A DNA stretch of 64,000 nt, taken from Pseudogracilibacillus sp037892545 (lineage in GTDB: Bacteria > Bacillota > Bacilli > Bacillales > Amphibacillaceae). Below the pieces are notes generated by a model. That model worked only from the letters and a program-made list of their open reading frames with translations. It ran no database searches and was not told the DNA's origin. The position numbers and the translations under genes are program-made. Shown here in pieces: positions 1 to 9,149 of this stretch (the stretch's first letter is position 1; each line of letters opens with the position of its first letter). The stretch is from contig NZ_JBBKBG010000002.1 of assembly GCF_037892545.1 (NCBI RefSeq), forward strand, positions 198,510 to 262,509. The letters run 5' to 3'.

Positions 1-1271
1 TATGTCTAAAAGAAGTAGACGGTGAAATCGTTAAACCGAAAATTATAGCGGCAACTGCAACAATTAAACAGTTTGAAGAACAAACACTTGCACTATTTGG
101 AAGAAAAACAGCTAGATTGTTTCCAAGTCCAGCGTTGGATAATGAAGACTCTTTCTTTGCAACACCTGCAATTGATAAAGAAACGGGAAAGCCTATGCCT
201 GGCAGAAAGTATGTGGGTGTATACACTCAAACTGTTCGTATAATGATGTCTCAAGTTATGGCATTCTCCTCTATTCTGCAATCTGCTAATGAAATAGAGA
301 AGTCAGAAAGAGATCCTTATTGGACATTACTTTCTTTTTATAATACTCTGCGCGAATTAGGTGAGGGTTTAACTTTGACTCAAACAGATATACCTCAATA
401 TTCTAGTTCGATAGCAATGAGAAAAGACCAAAAACAACTTCGGTTTGTTAATAACTATTTAGAATTAACATCAAGAAAGCAAAGTAATGAAATATCTAAA
501 ACAATTGATAATTTAAAAATAGAATATGACAGTAATAAAAAAAGTAGACGTGATTCTGCAATAGATTTATGCTTAGCATCAAATATAATTGAAGTAGGAG
601 TAGACATTGATAGACTGTCTGTTATGGCTATCGTTGGACAACCGAAAATGACTGCACAATACATTCAGGTTAGTGGTCGTGTTGGGCGTCGCTCGTGGGA
701 AAGGCCTGGCTTGATATTTACATTATATTCTAATACAAAATCAAGAGATAAATCCCACTTTGAACATTTTCGGGAGTATCATCAAAAATTATATGCTCAA
801 GTCGAACCAACTAGTGTTACTCCATTTTCTGATACTTCTCTAGAGAGAGGGTTACATGCGGTAGTAGTTGGTTTTCTTCGTCAGGCACTAAATGAAGATG
901 TTTCTAGAACACCAGATTGGCGTGAGATTGAAAAGAACTTTAATGACAAAATTGTACCTTTTTATAACCGTTTAGTCGAGAGAGCCGAACTCGTTGATCC
1001 TGAACAAGTAGAAGAGTTGAAAAAAAGATTTCGAATGATACTAAAAAGATTAGAAATCGGTAATTATACTGCATGGGAAGTAGACCCTAAAGTGGAAGGC
1101 TATATGTATCCTGCAGGTAAAATTTTACCTCTAACTCTAAAAAATAAGGCTGAGTCAATGATTAACTCAATGAGAAACGTAGACTCTGAGTCTAGGGGGC
1201 TTATAGTACCTTTATACAATACAGAGGAAAGTAGTGAAGTAGAAACTGGTTGGGAGGGGTTACTTTTATGA
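1..1271 (+). CDS. drmA: DISARM helicase DrmA, 3' part (cut by window edge)
   Basis: The reading frame is already open at base 3 and has no start in the window, so this is the C-terminal part of a larger protein. Visible superfamily 2 helicase signatures are IIAATATI (motif III-like) near the beginning, VGVDIDRLSVM (motif V) and QVSGRVGRR (motif VI). In DISARM anti-phage systems DrmA is the helicase that acts with the DUF1998 protein DrmB, whose gene follows here with a 4-base ATGA overlap. That pairing is the main reason for the name. Other DISARM genes (drmC, methylase, drmD or drmE) would have to lie left of the window. A generic DEAD/DEAH helicase paired with a DUF1998 protein is the alternative. 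Confidence 0.75.
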   Translation, partial: CLKEVDGEIVKPKIIAATATIKQFEEQTLALFGRKTARLFPSPALDNEDSFFATPAIDKETGKPMPGRKYVGVYTQTVRIMMSQVMAFSSILQSANEIEKSERDPYWTLLSFYNTLRELGEGLTLTQTDIPQYSSSIAMRKDQKQLRFVNNYLELTSRKQSNEISKTIDNLKIEYDSNKKSRRDSAIDLCLASNIIEVGVDIDRLSVMAIVGQPKMTAQYIQVSGRVGRRSWERPGLIFTLYSNTKSRDKSHFEHFREYHQKLYAQVEPTSVTPFSDTSLERGLHAVVVGFLRQALNEDVSRTPDWREIEKNFNDKIVPFYNRLVERAELVDPEQVEELKKRFRMILKRLEIGNYTAWEVDPKVEGYMYPAGKILPLTLKNKAESMINSMRNVDSESRGLIVPLYNTEESSEVETGWEGLLL

Positions 1272-3169
1272 ATGATTTACCGTTAAGAAGAGGGCAACTT
1301 GTTACCACATTTGGCCCAGGTTCACTTGTGATTAGTCCTGAAGGAGAAACCGCAATGATAGGTGCTCTAGATAAATGGTATTATGATAAAAATGAAAATC
1401 GAACAGAATTTTTAGATGAATTTGAAATTCAAGAGAATAGATTAAGATCATTATTAAGGGTAAATAGACTATTAATGCCTCCTGATTATAGACCAGGTTA
1501 CAAATATATAAACAGTGGAGATGCACTATCTCAAACAAATACAGATTTATATATTCCCTTACTTCGCTTTCCTACTTGGCATTATTGCCCTATATGTAAA
1601 ACTTTACATCAATCAGATTTGTCTCAACGGACAAGTTGGATGGATTGCAAAGTATGTAAAGAAAGCAGAAGAATGATTCAGGTGCCGTTTGTAATGATTT
1701 GTAGAGAAGGACATATATCTGATTTTCCTTGGAGGGAATGGGTTCATAAAGATGAACACACCTCTTGTGATGGACAAATGAGTTTAATAACCACAGGCGG
1801 AGCAACACTTGATTCCCTTAAAGTTAAATGTAGTTGCAACAAAGAAAGGTCACTAAAGGGGATTATGACAAGAAAAAATAATCCAAATGATGAAGAGGAA
1901 GGTATTAGCGAGTTAAGTAAGAAACTAAATGAAAATGGTGATTTATATAAATGTCCAGGTCATAAACCATGGTATGGATCACTTAGCGAAAGTGAAAATT
2001 GTTTTTCAAATCCTGTTGCAGCATTAAAAAATTCAATAAATGTATACTACCCTAATACTATTAGTGCAATTTATTTACCAGGAAAAAATGCAGCAGTTGA
2101 AAGACTTATAGATATGTTTGAAAGATACGGGATTACTACATCTTGGTTAAATATCGCTGACCGCCTTGACAAAAAAATAGAAATTATAAAAAAAATATGT
2201 CCACCTGAGATTAATCTTTACAACGATTCAGATATAGAACTTGCAATACTTTATATTGAAGGTGAACTCGAGGATAAGGATGAGCTGGAAAGAATATACT
2301 CTAATAATACAGAAAAAGAACTAAGGAAAAAAGAGTTTGAAGTACTTGTCGATGGGATTGAAGATACACATTTAAAAGTAAAAAAAGAATGGAATTCAGG
2401 AAGTGCTGTTGTAAACGAAATAACTAGTAAATTTACCCTGATTAACAGGGTGACAAAATTAAAGGAAACTATTGTATTAACAGGTTTTGATAGACTTATA
2501 ACAAATAGTGAACAATCTGGTAGGACTAAAATAGAAAAAGGAAAAGAATTATTGTTTAAGAATCCAGACTTACAAGAAAACAACTGGTTACCTGCCTACA
2601 AAGTTTATGGGGAAGGAATATTCTTTACTTTGAATGTAGAAAAACTAATTTCTTGGGAACAAAGACATGATGTATTAAGTCATTTTAATAGACTAATTAC
2701 TAGGGCTGTAAGAAGTAATGCAAGGTTTGATGAATCAATTCTTAAACCGAGGAATGTATTGATTCACACTTTATCCCATATTATAATCGATGAGCTTGCA
2801 CTTACATGTGGTTACAATTCCGCATCATTACGTGAGCGACTTTATATAAATGATGACGATTGTGGTATCTTAATTTATACCTCTTCAGGAGATATTGACG
2901 GTACATTTGGAGGGCTTGTAAGAATGGGGAAAAAAGAAACTTTTTTTCCAGTGGTTTATCAAGCAATAGATAAAGCAAGGTGGTGTAGTTCAGACCCGGT
3001 TTGCTCAGAAATTGGAAAAGATTCAGGGCAAGGAGTTAATAATTTAAACGGTGCAGCATGTCATAGTTGTTCATACTTATCAGAAACTTCATGTGAAACT
3101 GGAAATTTATTTTTGGACAGAACATTATTAATTGATCCACAAATAGGTTTTTTCAGTTCAACTAATTAA
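1268..3169 (+). CDS. drmB: DISARM protein DrmB (DUF1998 family)
   Basis: A 633-residue protein starting at the ATG that overlaps the drmA stop as ATGA, with a GGAGGGG ribosome site about 9 bases upstream. The N terminus LRRGQLVTTFGPGSLV is the typical DrmB opening. Cysteine pairs around residues 100-135 (CPIC, CKVC) look like a zinc ribbon. The C-terminal 140 residues (LIHTLSHIIIDELALTCGY, then SSGDIDGTFGGL and a Cys-rich tail with CHSC) match the DUF1998 region. DrmB works with DrmA in restricting incoming phage DNA. It is the last gene of the locus here; the next gene is an unrelated wall hydrolase 218 bp away. Confidence 0.8.
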   Translation: MNDLPLRRGQLVTTFGPGSLVISPEGETAMIGALDKWYYDKNENRTEFLDEFEIQENRLRSLLRVNRLLMPPDYRPGYKYINSGDALSQTNTDLYIPLLRFPTWHYCPICKTLHQSDLSQRTSWMDCKVCKESRRMIQVPFVMICREGHISDFPWREWVHKDEHTSCDGQMSLITTGGATLDSLKVKCSCNKERSLKGIMTRKNNPNDEEEGISELSKKLNENGDLYKCPGHKPWYGSLSESENCFSNPVAALKNSINVYYPNTISAIYLPGKNAAVERLIDMFERYGITTSWLNIADRLDKKIEIIKKICPPEINLYNDSDIELAILYIEGELEDKDELERIYSNNTEKELRKKEFEVLVDGIEDTHLKVKKEWNSGSAVVNEITSKFTLINRVTKLKETIVLTGFDRLITNSEQSGRTKIEKGKELLFKNPDLQENNWLPAYKVYGEGIFFTLNVEKLISWEQRHDVLSHFNRLITRAVRSNARFDESILKPRNVLIHTLSHIIIDELALTCGYNSASLRERLYINDDDCGILIYTSSGDIDGTFGGLVRMGKKETFFPVVYQAIDKARWCSSDPVCSEIGKDSGQGVNNLNGAACHSCSYLSETSCETGNLFLDRTLLIDPQIGFFSSTN

Positions 3170-3329
3170 ATAGTTGGATAGACTCACTGATTAATATGTA
3201 AAGTTACCTTCTTTAAACCAAAACAATTATAAAAGTAGACTTTAGTCACACGATTTAAAATTAGATGTATTTGTTGTAAAATAAATACTATTTTTCTAGA
3301 TTTTTCTAATACATTCTACTCTTTTTCTT

Positions 3330-3350
3330 ATTTTACATATCTTGTAAAAT
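3330..3350. repeat. Perfect 8-bp inverted repeat upstream of the amidase gene
   Basis: ATTTTACA and TGTAAAAT are separated by 5 bases, 38 bp before the amidase start. It has no T-run, so it looks like an operator or part of a promoter (TAAAAT as a -10) rather than a terminator. No regulator can be named. Confidence 0.35.
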
Positions 3351-3387
3351 GTAACCACTACCTTTTACTAATTTATGGAAATAGGGA

Positions 3388-4548
3388 GTGGTTATTCTGA
3401 AGAAAAGGATTTTATTATTATGTACAGCATTTATACTAGTTACTAGTTTTATATGGTTGGACAAGTCATATGCTGCAGAGAAAACATATGACATCGGGGT
3501 AGATGCAGTAGATGTGAGGGATGATGCGGCAGCTGATGCGAATGTCGTTGGTCAATTAAAAAAAGGTGATCAAGTGACAGTTTTTAAAGAAGCACATGGC
3601 TGGGCGCAAACGTATTATGATGGAGACATTGCTTGGGTTGCAGCACATTATTTAATACCAGCAGATAATTCAACAAAAAAGGTAGAAAAGAAGAAAAAGC
3701 AATCGAAGGCAAGTTCTTCTAACGGTAAAACAGTTCAGGTCACGGAAGATATTGTAAACATCCGGGCAAATGCAAGCACGCATGATGAAGTAGTTTATAT
3801 TGCAGAAAATGGAGAAAGTTTTCCGTTAATTGAAACGGTAAATGAATGGCATAAAATTAAGTTGCCAGATGGCTCGACTGCTTGGGTTGCTTCTTGGGTA
3901 ACGACAAGTAAAGCAACAGGACAAGATAAAAGTACTTCGAATAGTAGCTCGAAAAAGAGTACTAAAAAGTCATCGGCCAAACAAACCACATCTGCTACAC
4001 CAAATGTGTCATTAAATGGAAAAAATATTATGTTAGATGCAGGGCATGGAGGGAAAGACCCTGGTGCAATTGCAGCTGACGGAAAGCATGAAAAAGATAT
4101 GACATTAGCATTAACGAATAAAATTGCCGAGAAATTACGTGCACATGGTGCTACTGTCACGTTAGTACGTACTTCCGATAAGACGATGTCACTAAACGAA
4201 CGAATTGCTTTTAATAAAATGTATTGGACGGATGCATATATAAGTGTTCATTTTAATGCATTTACAAAGTCTGGAAGTCGAGGAATTAGTACGCATTATT
4301 ATGCGAATAAAAAGGATGAACAATTAGCGTATTCGATCCAACAAGCACTTGTACAACATACTGGTTTAAATGACCGTGGAGTGCAGAAAGATAACTATTT
4401 TGTCTTACGTGAAAATGCAGATGTATCTGTTTTAGTAGAGTTAGGATTCATTAGTAATCCCGATGAATTAAGTGTTATTCAGTCTGACGCATATGATGAA
4501 AATGTATCAAATGCAATTTTAGAAGGTTTAGGAAATTATTTTTATTAA
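3388..4548 (+). CDS. N-acetylmuramoyl-L-alanine amidase with two SH3 domains
   Basis: A secreted peptidoglycan hydrolase that cuts the amide bond between muramic acid and L-alanine. Layout: signal peptide (residues 4-30, KKR start, hydrophobic core, ending SYAAE), bacterial SH3 domain about 35-93, second SH3 about 116-173, Ser/Lys-rich linker, Amidase_3 domain about 213-386 with LDAGHGGKDPG, SVHFNA and VELGFISNP, which carry zinc ligands and the catalytic Glu. The start is uncertain: the best ribosome site (AGGGAG, 3383-3388) overlaps the GTG at 3388, and the codons with normal spacing are ATT (3394) and CTG (3397). It is a single gene followed by a clear terminator. Confidence 0.9.
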   Translation: MVILKKRILLLCTAFILVTSFIWLDKSYAAEKTYDIGVDAVDVRDDAAADANVVGQLKKGDQVTVFKEAHGWAQTYYDGDIAWVAAHYLIPADNSTKKVEKKKKQSKASSSNGKTVQVTEDIVNIRANASTHDEVVYIAENGESFPLIETVNEWHKIKLPDGSTAWVASWVTTSKATGQDKSTSNSSSKKSTKKSSAKQTTSATPNVSLNGKNIMLDAGHGGKDPGAIAADGKHEKDMTLALTNKIAEKLRAHGATVTLVRTSDKTMSLNERIAFNKMYWTDAYISVHFNAFTKSGSRGISTHYYANKKDEQLAYSIQQALVQHTGLNDRGVQKDNYFVLRENADVSVLVELGFISNPDELSVIQSDAYDENVSNAILEGLGNYFY

Positions 4549-4563
4549 ATAATTGTGGAAAGT

Positions 4564-4606
4564 AAAAAGGCAATGTACCGAATGTTTCGGATGCATTGCC
4601 TTTTTT
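4564..4606 (+). terminator. Rho-independent terminator after the amidase gene
   Basis: AAAAGGCAATG pairs with GCATTGCCTTTT across a short loop and is followed by a T-run. The A-run on the left side means it can also serve the convergent esterase gene. Confidence 0.85.
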
Positions 4607-4658
4607 GTATGAATCGTACATTAGTAAGAAAAGGAATTCCGTTTTAAAATCAAATACT

Positions 4659-5588
4659 TTATTCATTTATCTTTTTTAAAAATGCGTCGATATCATTAAT
4701 TGTTTTTTTAATTTGTTCGAAAAATACTTCAGGTGTTGTAAAGTAGGAATGGACAAGTCCATCCTCGGTAATTTGTTCTACTTGTACACCTGCATGTTTT
4801 AATCTGTTGCCATAGCGAATTCCTTCATCACGAAGTACATCGTTTTCTGCAGTAATGATGAGTGCTGGTGGTAAATCAGTCAGATTGTCATGAAACAAAG
4901 GGGATGCCACTGGATTTAGAACATCATTTTTATCTGTTACATAATAATCTATACACCATTTCATTAGGTTTTTCGTCAATCCAAACCCTTCATGAAATTG
5001 TTCGTATGAATCAGATTCCATCGTTAAATCTGTTATCGGATAGATTAAAATTTGTGCATTAATTTTTGGTCCTTTATTTTCTCTTGATGCAATAGCTGTA
5101 ACTGTCGCTAAGTTCCCGCCAGAACTATCACCACAAACAGATATATTCGTTTGAATCCCATTTAATTCTTTGGCGTTTTCATGTACCCACGTAAATGCAG
5201 CATATGCATCTTGTACTGGTACTGGAAAAGGGTACTCTGGTGCTAAACGATAATCGACAGAAATGACGATATGTTCTGTTTTGGCACAAATCATCTGGCA
5301 ACTAATATGGGAGGTGTTTAAGTCGCCTGTAACCCAACCGCCACCATGATAATATATAATAATCGGAAAGGGTCCTTCGCCTTTCGGTGTATATATACGT
5401 AATGTTATTTCTCCTTTATCGACTTTAATCGTTTCATCCACGATGTTGCCAATAGGGTCGAGCTCGGCTTCAAAAGGTGCTCCTGCCGCCATTATTTCTC
5501 TAGCTTCTTCATAATTTTTTTGATGAAGTGTTCGTAATGGTACTGCATTTTCGACAAATAGTTTAGCTTCCTTTGATAATCCACTCAT
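4659..5588 (-). CDS. Alpha/beta-hydrolase, HSL-family (family IV) esterase
   Basis: A 309-residue cytoplasmic carboxylesterase of the hormone-sensitive-lipase type, hydrolysing short acyl esters. The oxyanion-hole motif is HGGGW, the nucleophile elbow is GDSSGGN, the acid is in ENDVLRDEG and the catalytic His is in GLVHSY. The start MSGLSKEAK at 5588 is chosen because AAAGGGG lies 7 bases upstream; ATGs at 5609 and 5594 sit before or against that ribosome site. It diverges from the acyl-CoA ligase gene. The physiological substrate cannot be told. Confidence 0.88.
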   Translation of the reverse strand: MSGLSKEAKLFVENAVPLRTLHQKNYEEAREIMAAGAPFEAELDPIGNIVDETIKVDKGEITLRIYTPKGEGPFPIIIYYHGGGWVTGDLNTSHISCQMICAKTEHIVISVDYRLAPEYPFPVPVQDAYAAFTWVHENAKELNGIQTNISVCGDSSGGNLATVTAIASRENKGPKINAQILIYPITDLTMESDSYEQFHEGFGLTKNLMKWCIDYYVTDKNDVLNPVASPLFHDNLTDLPPALIITAENDVLRDEGIRYGNRLKHAGVQVEQITEDGLVHSYFTTPEVFFEQIKKTINDIDAFLKKINE

Positions 5589-5751
5589 ATTCATACCCCT
5601 TTTCATCATAAGTTCATGGCTCTAAAGGTAGTTCGACAATTTTAGTATAACATTATTAGACTGTTTTTTATACATGGAATATGTAAGTTCATAAAATTTC
5701 AAGGCATTTTATACGTTTTATAGAACTTTTTACGGGTATAAATAATTAAAA

Positions 5752-5765
5752 TGAGAGCGATTACA
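5752..5765 (+). promoter_or_regulatory. cre box (CcpA site) before the acyl-CoA ligase gene
   Basis: TGAGAGCGATTACA matches 13 of 14 positions of the consensus TGWAANCGNTNWCA. It lies 38 bp before the TTG start, where CcpA binding would block transcription when preferred sugars are present. Confidence 0.55.
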
Positions 5766-5802
5766 TACTCTGTATATAAAATAATGAAGGGGGAATTATA
5801 AA

Positions 5803-7365
5803 TTGGATAAGCAAATTCAACGAACGAGGCGTAATACGTTGGGTGATTTGCTAACGAGAACCGTTGCAAGATATCCGAAAAAGCGGGCGTTTTTGTATAA
5901 AGATCTTGATATAACATATGAAGAGTTAGATATGCTCGTGAATCAGACGGCAAATGGTTTATGGCATGATGGAGTAAAAAAAGGTGATAGGTTAGCAGTT
6001 CTATCGAAAAACAATTTGGATTTTGTCATCGTTACATTTGCACTTGCTCGTATCGGTGCGGTAATGGTTCCGATGAATTATATGTTGAAGGAAAAGGATA
6101 TTGCTTATATTTTAAAAGATGCTCAAGTGATTGGCATGTTTGCAGAAAAAGAATTTATTACGGTATTAGACGATGCGAGTGACGGGTTAGAAATTCGACA
6201 TCGTTTTGTTTTAGAGTCGCTTGAGACCCCAGTATCAGACGTATGGATGTTGCTTGATGAATTACAAAAAAGTCAGCCAATAGATCATGTCGAAGAATCG
6301 ATTTTGGATGATGATTTGGCTCATGTTTTATATACGAGTGGGACGGAGTCGGATCCGAAAGGTGTCATGTTATCACATAAAAGTATTATGCATGAATATG
6401 CTAGTTGTATTATTGATGGGTACATGGATGTGAACGATATGTTCGTACATGCATTGCCATTTTATCATAGTGCACAATTACATGTGTTTTTAGGACCGAG
6501 TATATATATTGGGGCAACAGGGATTATTTTAGATGTAGCGAGCCCGGAAAAAATAATGGAGACGATTGAACGTTATGGTGCGAATCAATTGTTTGCCCCA
6601 CCGACTGTGTGGATTGCCATGTTACGTCATCCGACATTTGATGCATTCAATTTATCGACCTTAGAAAAATGTTATTATGGAGCGGCAATTATGCCACGGG
6701 AGGTTTTAAAAGAATTGACAGATCGATTGCCGAATGCGAAATTTTGGAATTTTTATGGACAGACTGAAGTTGCGCCACTTGCAACGGCATTACAACCGGA
6801 AGATCAATTAAGGAAGTTAGGTTCTGCTGGAAAACCGGCACTACATGTCGAAACGAAAATTGTGGATGATGATGGATTGGAAGTAGCACGTGGTGAAATA
6901 GGAGAAATTGTGCATCGAACACCACACGCAATGATTGGTTATTGGAATAATCCAGAAAAAACGGCGGAAGCGTTTCAAAATGGATGGTTTCATAGTGGGG
7001 ATTTAGGTGTCATGGATGAAGAGGGGTATATAACGATTGTCGATCGAAAAAAGGATATGATTAATACAGGTGGAATCAATGTTGCGAGCCGTGAAGTAGA
7101 GGAAGTAATCTATGAAATGAAAGAAGTTGCAGAAGTAGCAGTAATTGGTGTGCAGGATGATTATTGGATTGAAGCAATCGCTGCTGTTATTGTTCAAAAA
7201 GATGGAGAGACAGTAGAGGAAGAAGCAGTGATAGAATTTTGTAAAGCTGTTTTACCGAGTTTTAAAGTCCCAAAACAAATCCATTATGTGGAACAACTTC
7301 CCAAAAATCCGAGTGGTAAAGTGTTAAAAAAAGATTTACGTGACAAATTTCAACAAATGAATTAA
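5803..7365 (+). CDS. Acyl-CoA synthetase (AMP-forming), FadD-like
   Basis: A 520-residue adenylate-forming enzyme that activates a carboxylic acid, probably a fatty acid, to acyl-CoA via an acyl-AMP. Core motifs in order: P-loop-like YTSGTESDPKG near residue 180, FYGQTE (A5) near 320, GWFHSGDLG (A7) near 397, DRKKDMINTGGINV (A8) near 413, and PKNPSGKVLKKDL (A10 with the catalytic Lys) at the C terminus. The second half of the P-loop reads TESDPKG where TTGxPKG is usual. Start TTG with AAGGGGG 9 bases upstream. It stands alone, with a cre box just upstream, which fits catabolite-repressed fatty-acid use. Chain-length specificity is unknown. Confidence 0.88.
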   Translation: MDKQIQRTRRNTLGDLLTRTVARYPKKRAFLYKDLDITYEELDMLVNQTANGLWHDGVKKGDRLAVLSKNNLDFVIVTFALARIGAVMVPMNYMLKEKDIAYILKDAQVIGMFAEKEFITVLDDASDGLEIRHRFVLESLETPVSDVWMLLDELQKSQPIDHVEESILDDDLAHVLYTSGTESDPKGVMLSHKSIMHEYASCIIDGYMDVNDMFVHALPFYHSAQLHVFLGPSIYIGATGIILDVASPEKIMETIERYGANQLFAPPTVWIAMLRHPTFDAFNLSTLEKCYYGAAIMPREVLKELTDRLPNAKFWNFYGQTEVAPLATALQPEDQLRKLGSAGKPALHVETKIVDDDGLEVARGEIGEIVHRTPHAMIGYWNNPEKTAEAFQNGWFHSGDLGVMDEEGYITIVDRKKDMINTGGINVASREVEEVIYEMKEVAEVAVIGVQDDYWIEAIAAVIVQKDGETVEEEAVIEFCKAVLPSFKVPKQIHYVEQLPKNPSGKVLKKDLRDKFQQMN

Positions 7366-7368
7366 ATA

Positions 7369-7456
7369 AAAAACCGCTTCCTTTATGGTTGTCATCCTTA
7401 CAATTAGATTTTCTACTCTAAATACTGGGGCAGTACCTATTAGGGAGCGGTTTTAC
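7369..7456. terminator. Bidirectional terminator-like inverted repeat with a long loop
   Basis: AAAACCGCTTCC at the left pairs with GGGAGCGGTTTT at the right across about 60 bases. The loop holds smaller hairpins (TTAGA/TCTAA and TACT/AGTA). It sits between two convergent genes and can end both transcripts. The long structured loop is unusual for a simple terminator and shares sequence with 53999-54031. Confidence 0.55.
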
Positions 7457-7458
7457 GT

Positions 7459-7833
7459 TTAGACGTAAATAAAATATGACGTTATTTTTTTAATTTTTGC
7501 TTGTTTACGAAATGTCCCAAATTGAAATACATTACTAAAGGCAATTTTCCTCCCGTTTTGTACATAATGACCATTAGTTGAACCGACATTTCCGTGTGTA
7601 ATGATATGGTCTAAATGTAAGACGGTCGTTTTTCCGCCGTGTAGGGCATGTAATGCTTCTTGAATATCACTTATTCCTTTAATCGTTCGATTGCCGATGA
7701 TTTCCCATGTTGCATTATTACTTAACTGTTCGGTAAAATATGCGACATCATTTTCTGCGAGTGCAATCGACATGTTTTTTAGAATCCCTTTTTTAGGGGA
7801 GTTTTTTGTTACAATATCTCCTTCGATTTCCAT
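7459..7833 (-). CDS. NTF2-like / SnoaL-like domain protein
   Basis: A 124-residue single-domain protein with the cone-shaped NTF2-like pattern: an N-terminal helix (SIALAENDVAYFTEQLSNN), the NATWEIIGNRTIKG strand, then a HLDHIITHGNVGSTNGHY strand pair. Family members are small isomerases, cyclases or ligand-binding proteins, so no reaction can be assigned. The start has GAGGAGG 7 bases upstream. It is a single gene convergent with the acyl-CoA ligase. Confidence 0.7.
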   Translation of the reverse strand: MEIEGDIVTKNSPKKGILKNMSIALAENDVAYFTEQLSNNATWEIIGNRTIKGISDIQEALHALHGGKTTVLHLDHIITHGNVGSTNGHYVQNGRKIAFSNVFQFGTFRKQAKIKKITSYFIYV

Positions 7834-8128
7834 ATGAAGTCCTCCTCATATAATATGTTGAAGCCATATTTTTGGCAATAATTTATTTGTTTAAATTTGC
7901 TCATACTTCGTTCACTTTTCACTCTTGTGGACGCTTTCAGACCGATTTCAGCCGAAAGTGAAAGAATTTTACTTTCTCTGTTTATCCCTTATAACATCTT
8001 GATGATGGCATAACTATTTATTTGGTTCTTGGCATATTACTGCAAGGCTTTTATGTAGTTTATCATATTAGAATTCTCTATTGAAAGTAGTTGCTACCTG
8101 TTACAGATAATTTGTACGATTTTAACTT

Positions 8129-8157
8129 TTGACTTTATGTACAAACTTCACTATGAT
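8129..8157 (+). promoter_or_regulatory. Sigma-A promoter of the mhqD-like gene
   Basis: TTGACT and TATGAT are separated by exactly 17 bases. The rest of the 408-bp interval 7834-8241 holds no gene that I can see. I recognise no clear MhqR-type operator palindrome, although an AT-rich stretch with GAGA repeats (8162-8185) lies just after the -10. Confidence 0.6.
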
Positions 8158-8241
8158 TAAATAGAGAAGTTCGAAATAGAGATAATTATATGAAATATTA
8201 CCCAGGAAATAGTATGGATAAAACTAGAAGGGAATGATGGC

Positions 8242-8841
8242 ATGAAACATATATTTGAAAAAGGCTCCTCAGATATAACTTTACTTTTGTTGCATGGAAC
8301 AGGTGGAACAGAGCATGATTTAATACAATTAGGAAAAATGGTTGCACCGGGAGCATCTATCTTAAGTGTACGAGGAAATGTTCTTGAAAATGGTATGCCG
8401 CGTTTTTTTAGACGGTTTGAAGAAGGTGTTTTTGATGAAGAAGACCTTATTTTTAGAACGAAAGAATTGTATGCATTTTTAGATGAAGCATCGAAAAAAT
8501 ACGATTTTGACCGCACAAAAATGGTGGCGATTGGGTATTCAAATGGTGCAAATATTGCTGCTAGTTTATTATTCCATTATGAAGATGCATTAATTGGGGC
8601 GATCTTACACCACCCAATGGTACCACGTCGTGGAATATCATTACCTAATTTAACAGGGACACATGTATTAATTACTGCGGGAGAATTAGATCCAATGTGT
8701 CCGGCGCAAGAATCAATAGATTTAGAAACGTTGTTAGTAGAAGCTCAAGCAGAGGTAGAGGTGTTTTGGACACCTGGTGGGCATCAGTTAGTACAAGGAG
8801 AAGTAGAGAGAGCGAAAAATTGGTTTCATGAGAATTTTTAA
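8242..8841 (+). CDS. mhqD: MhqD-like alpha/beta-hydrolase (carboxylesterase/phospholipase family)
   Basis: A 199-residue cytoplasmic hydrolase with HGTGGTEHD near the N terminus (oxyanion loop), nucleophile elbow GYSNGAN (Ser about 96), ELDPMCP (acid) and GGHQL (catalytic His). The pattern and length match B. subtilis MhqD, a member of the quinone- and azo-compound-response group. That match is from memory of the family. Start ATG 8242 is preceded by AAGGGAATG. It is monocistronic and ends in a terminator. A general carboxylesterase role is the alternative. Confidence 0.75.
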   Translation: MKHIFEKGSSDITLLLLHGTGGTEHDLIQLGKMVAPGASILSVRGNVLENGMPRFFRRFEEGVFDEEDLIFRTKELYAFLDEASKKYDFDRTKMVAIGYSNGANIAASLLFHYEDALIGAILHHPMVPRRGISLPNLTGTHVLITAGELDPMCPAQESIDLETLLVEAQAEVEVFWTPGGHQLVQGEVERAKNWFHENF

Positions 8842-8860
8842 GAGAATCTTATCATAAAAT

Positions 8861-8902
8861 AAAGTGGTGCAGGCTAGTTTATCTATGCTTGTGTCACTTT
8901 TT
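8861..8902 (+). terminator. Rho-independent terminator after the mhqD-like gene
   Basis: A 14-bp stem between AAAGTGGTGCAGGC and GCTTGTGTCACTTT (four G-U pairs in RNA) with a 12-base loop and a following T5. Confidence 0.7.
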
Positions 8903-9149
8903 GTGCTTAATAGAGAACTAACAATACGCTTTTTCTCTTCCTACATGTGAAAATAATAAAAAGGCTTTTCCTTCTATTTCTATTAGGCTTTCTTCATGTG
9001 GAGTGGGTATGCATCCATAGTATTTGTTCATCTTTTGTGAAGGGATTTATAACTAAAATCTATAAATATATAGTCATTTAGTATTTGTGCATATAGCTAA
9101 TTTGACATATACTAAATGGTATTAAATGTATGTCTTTTCAAGTAATTTA

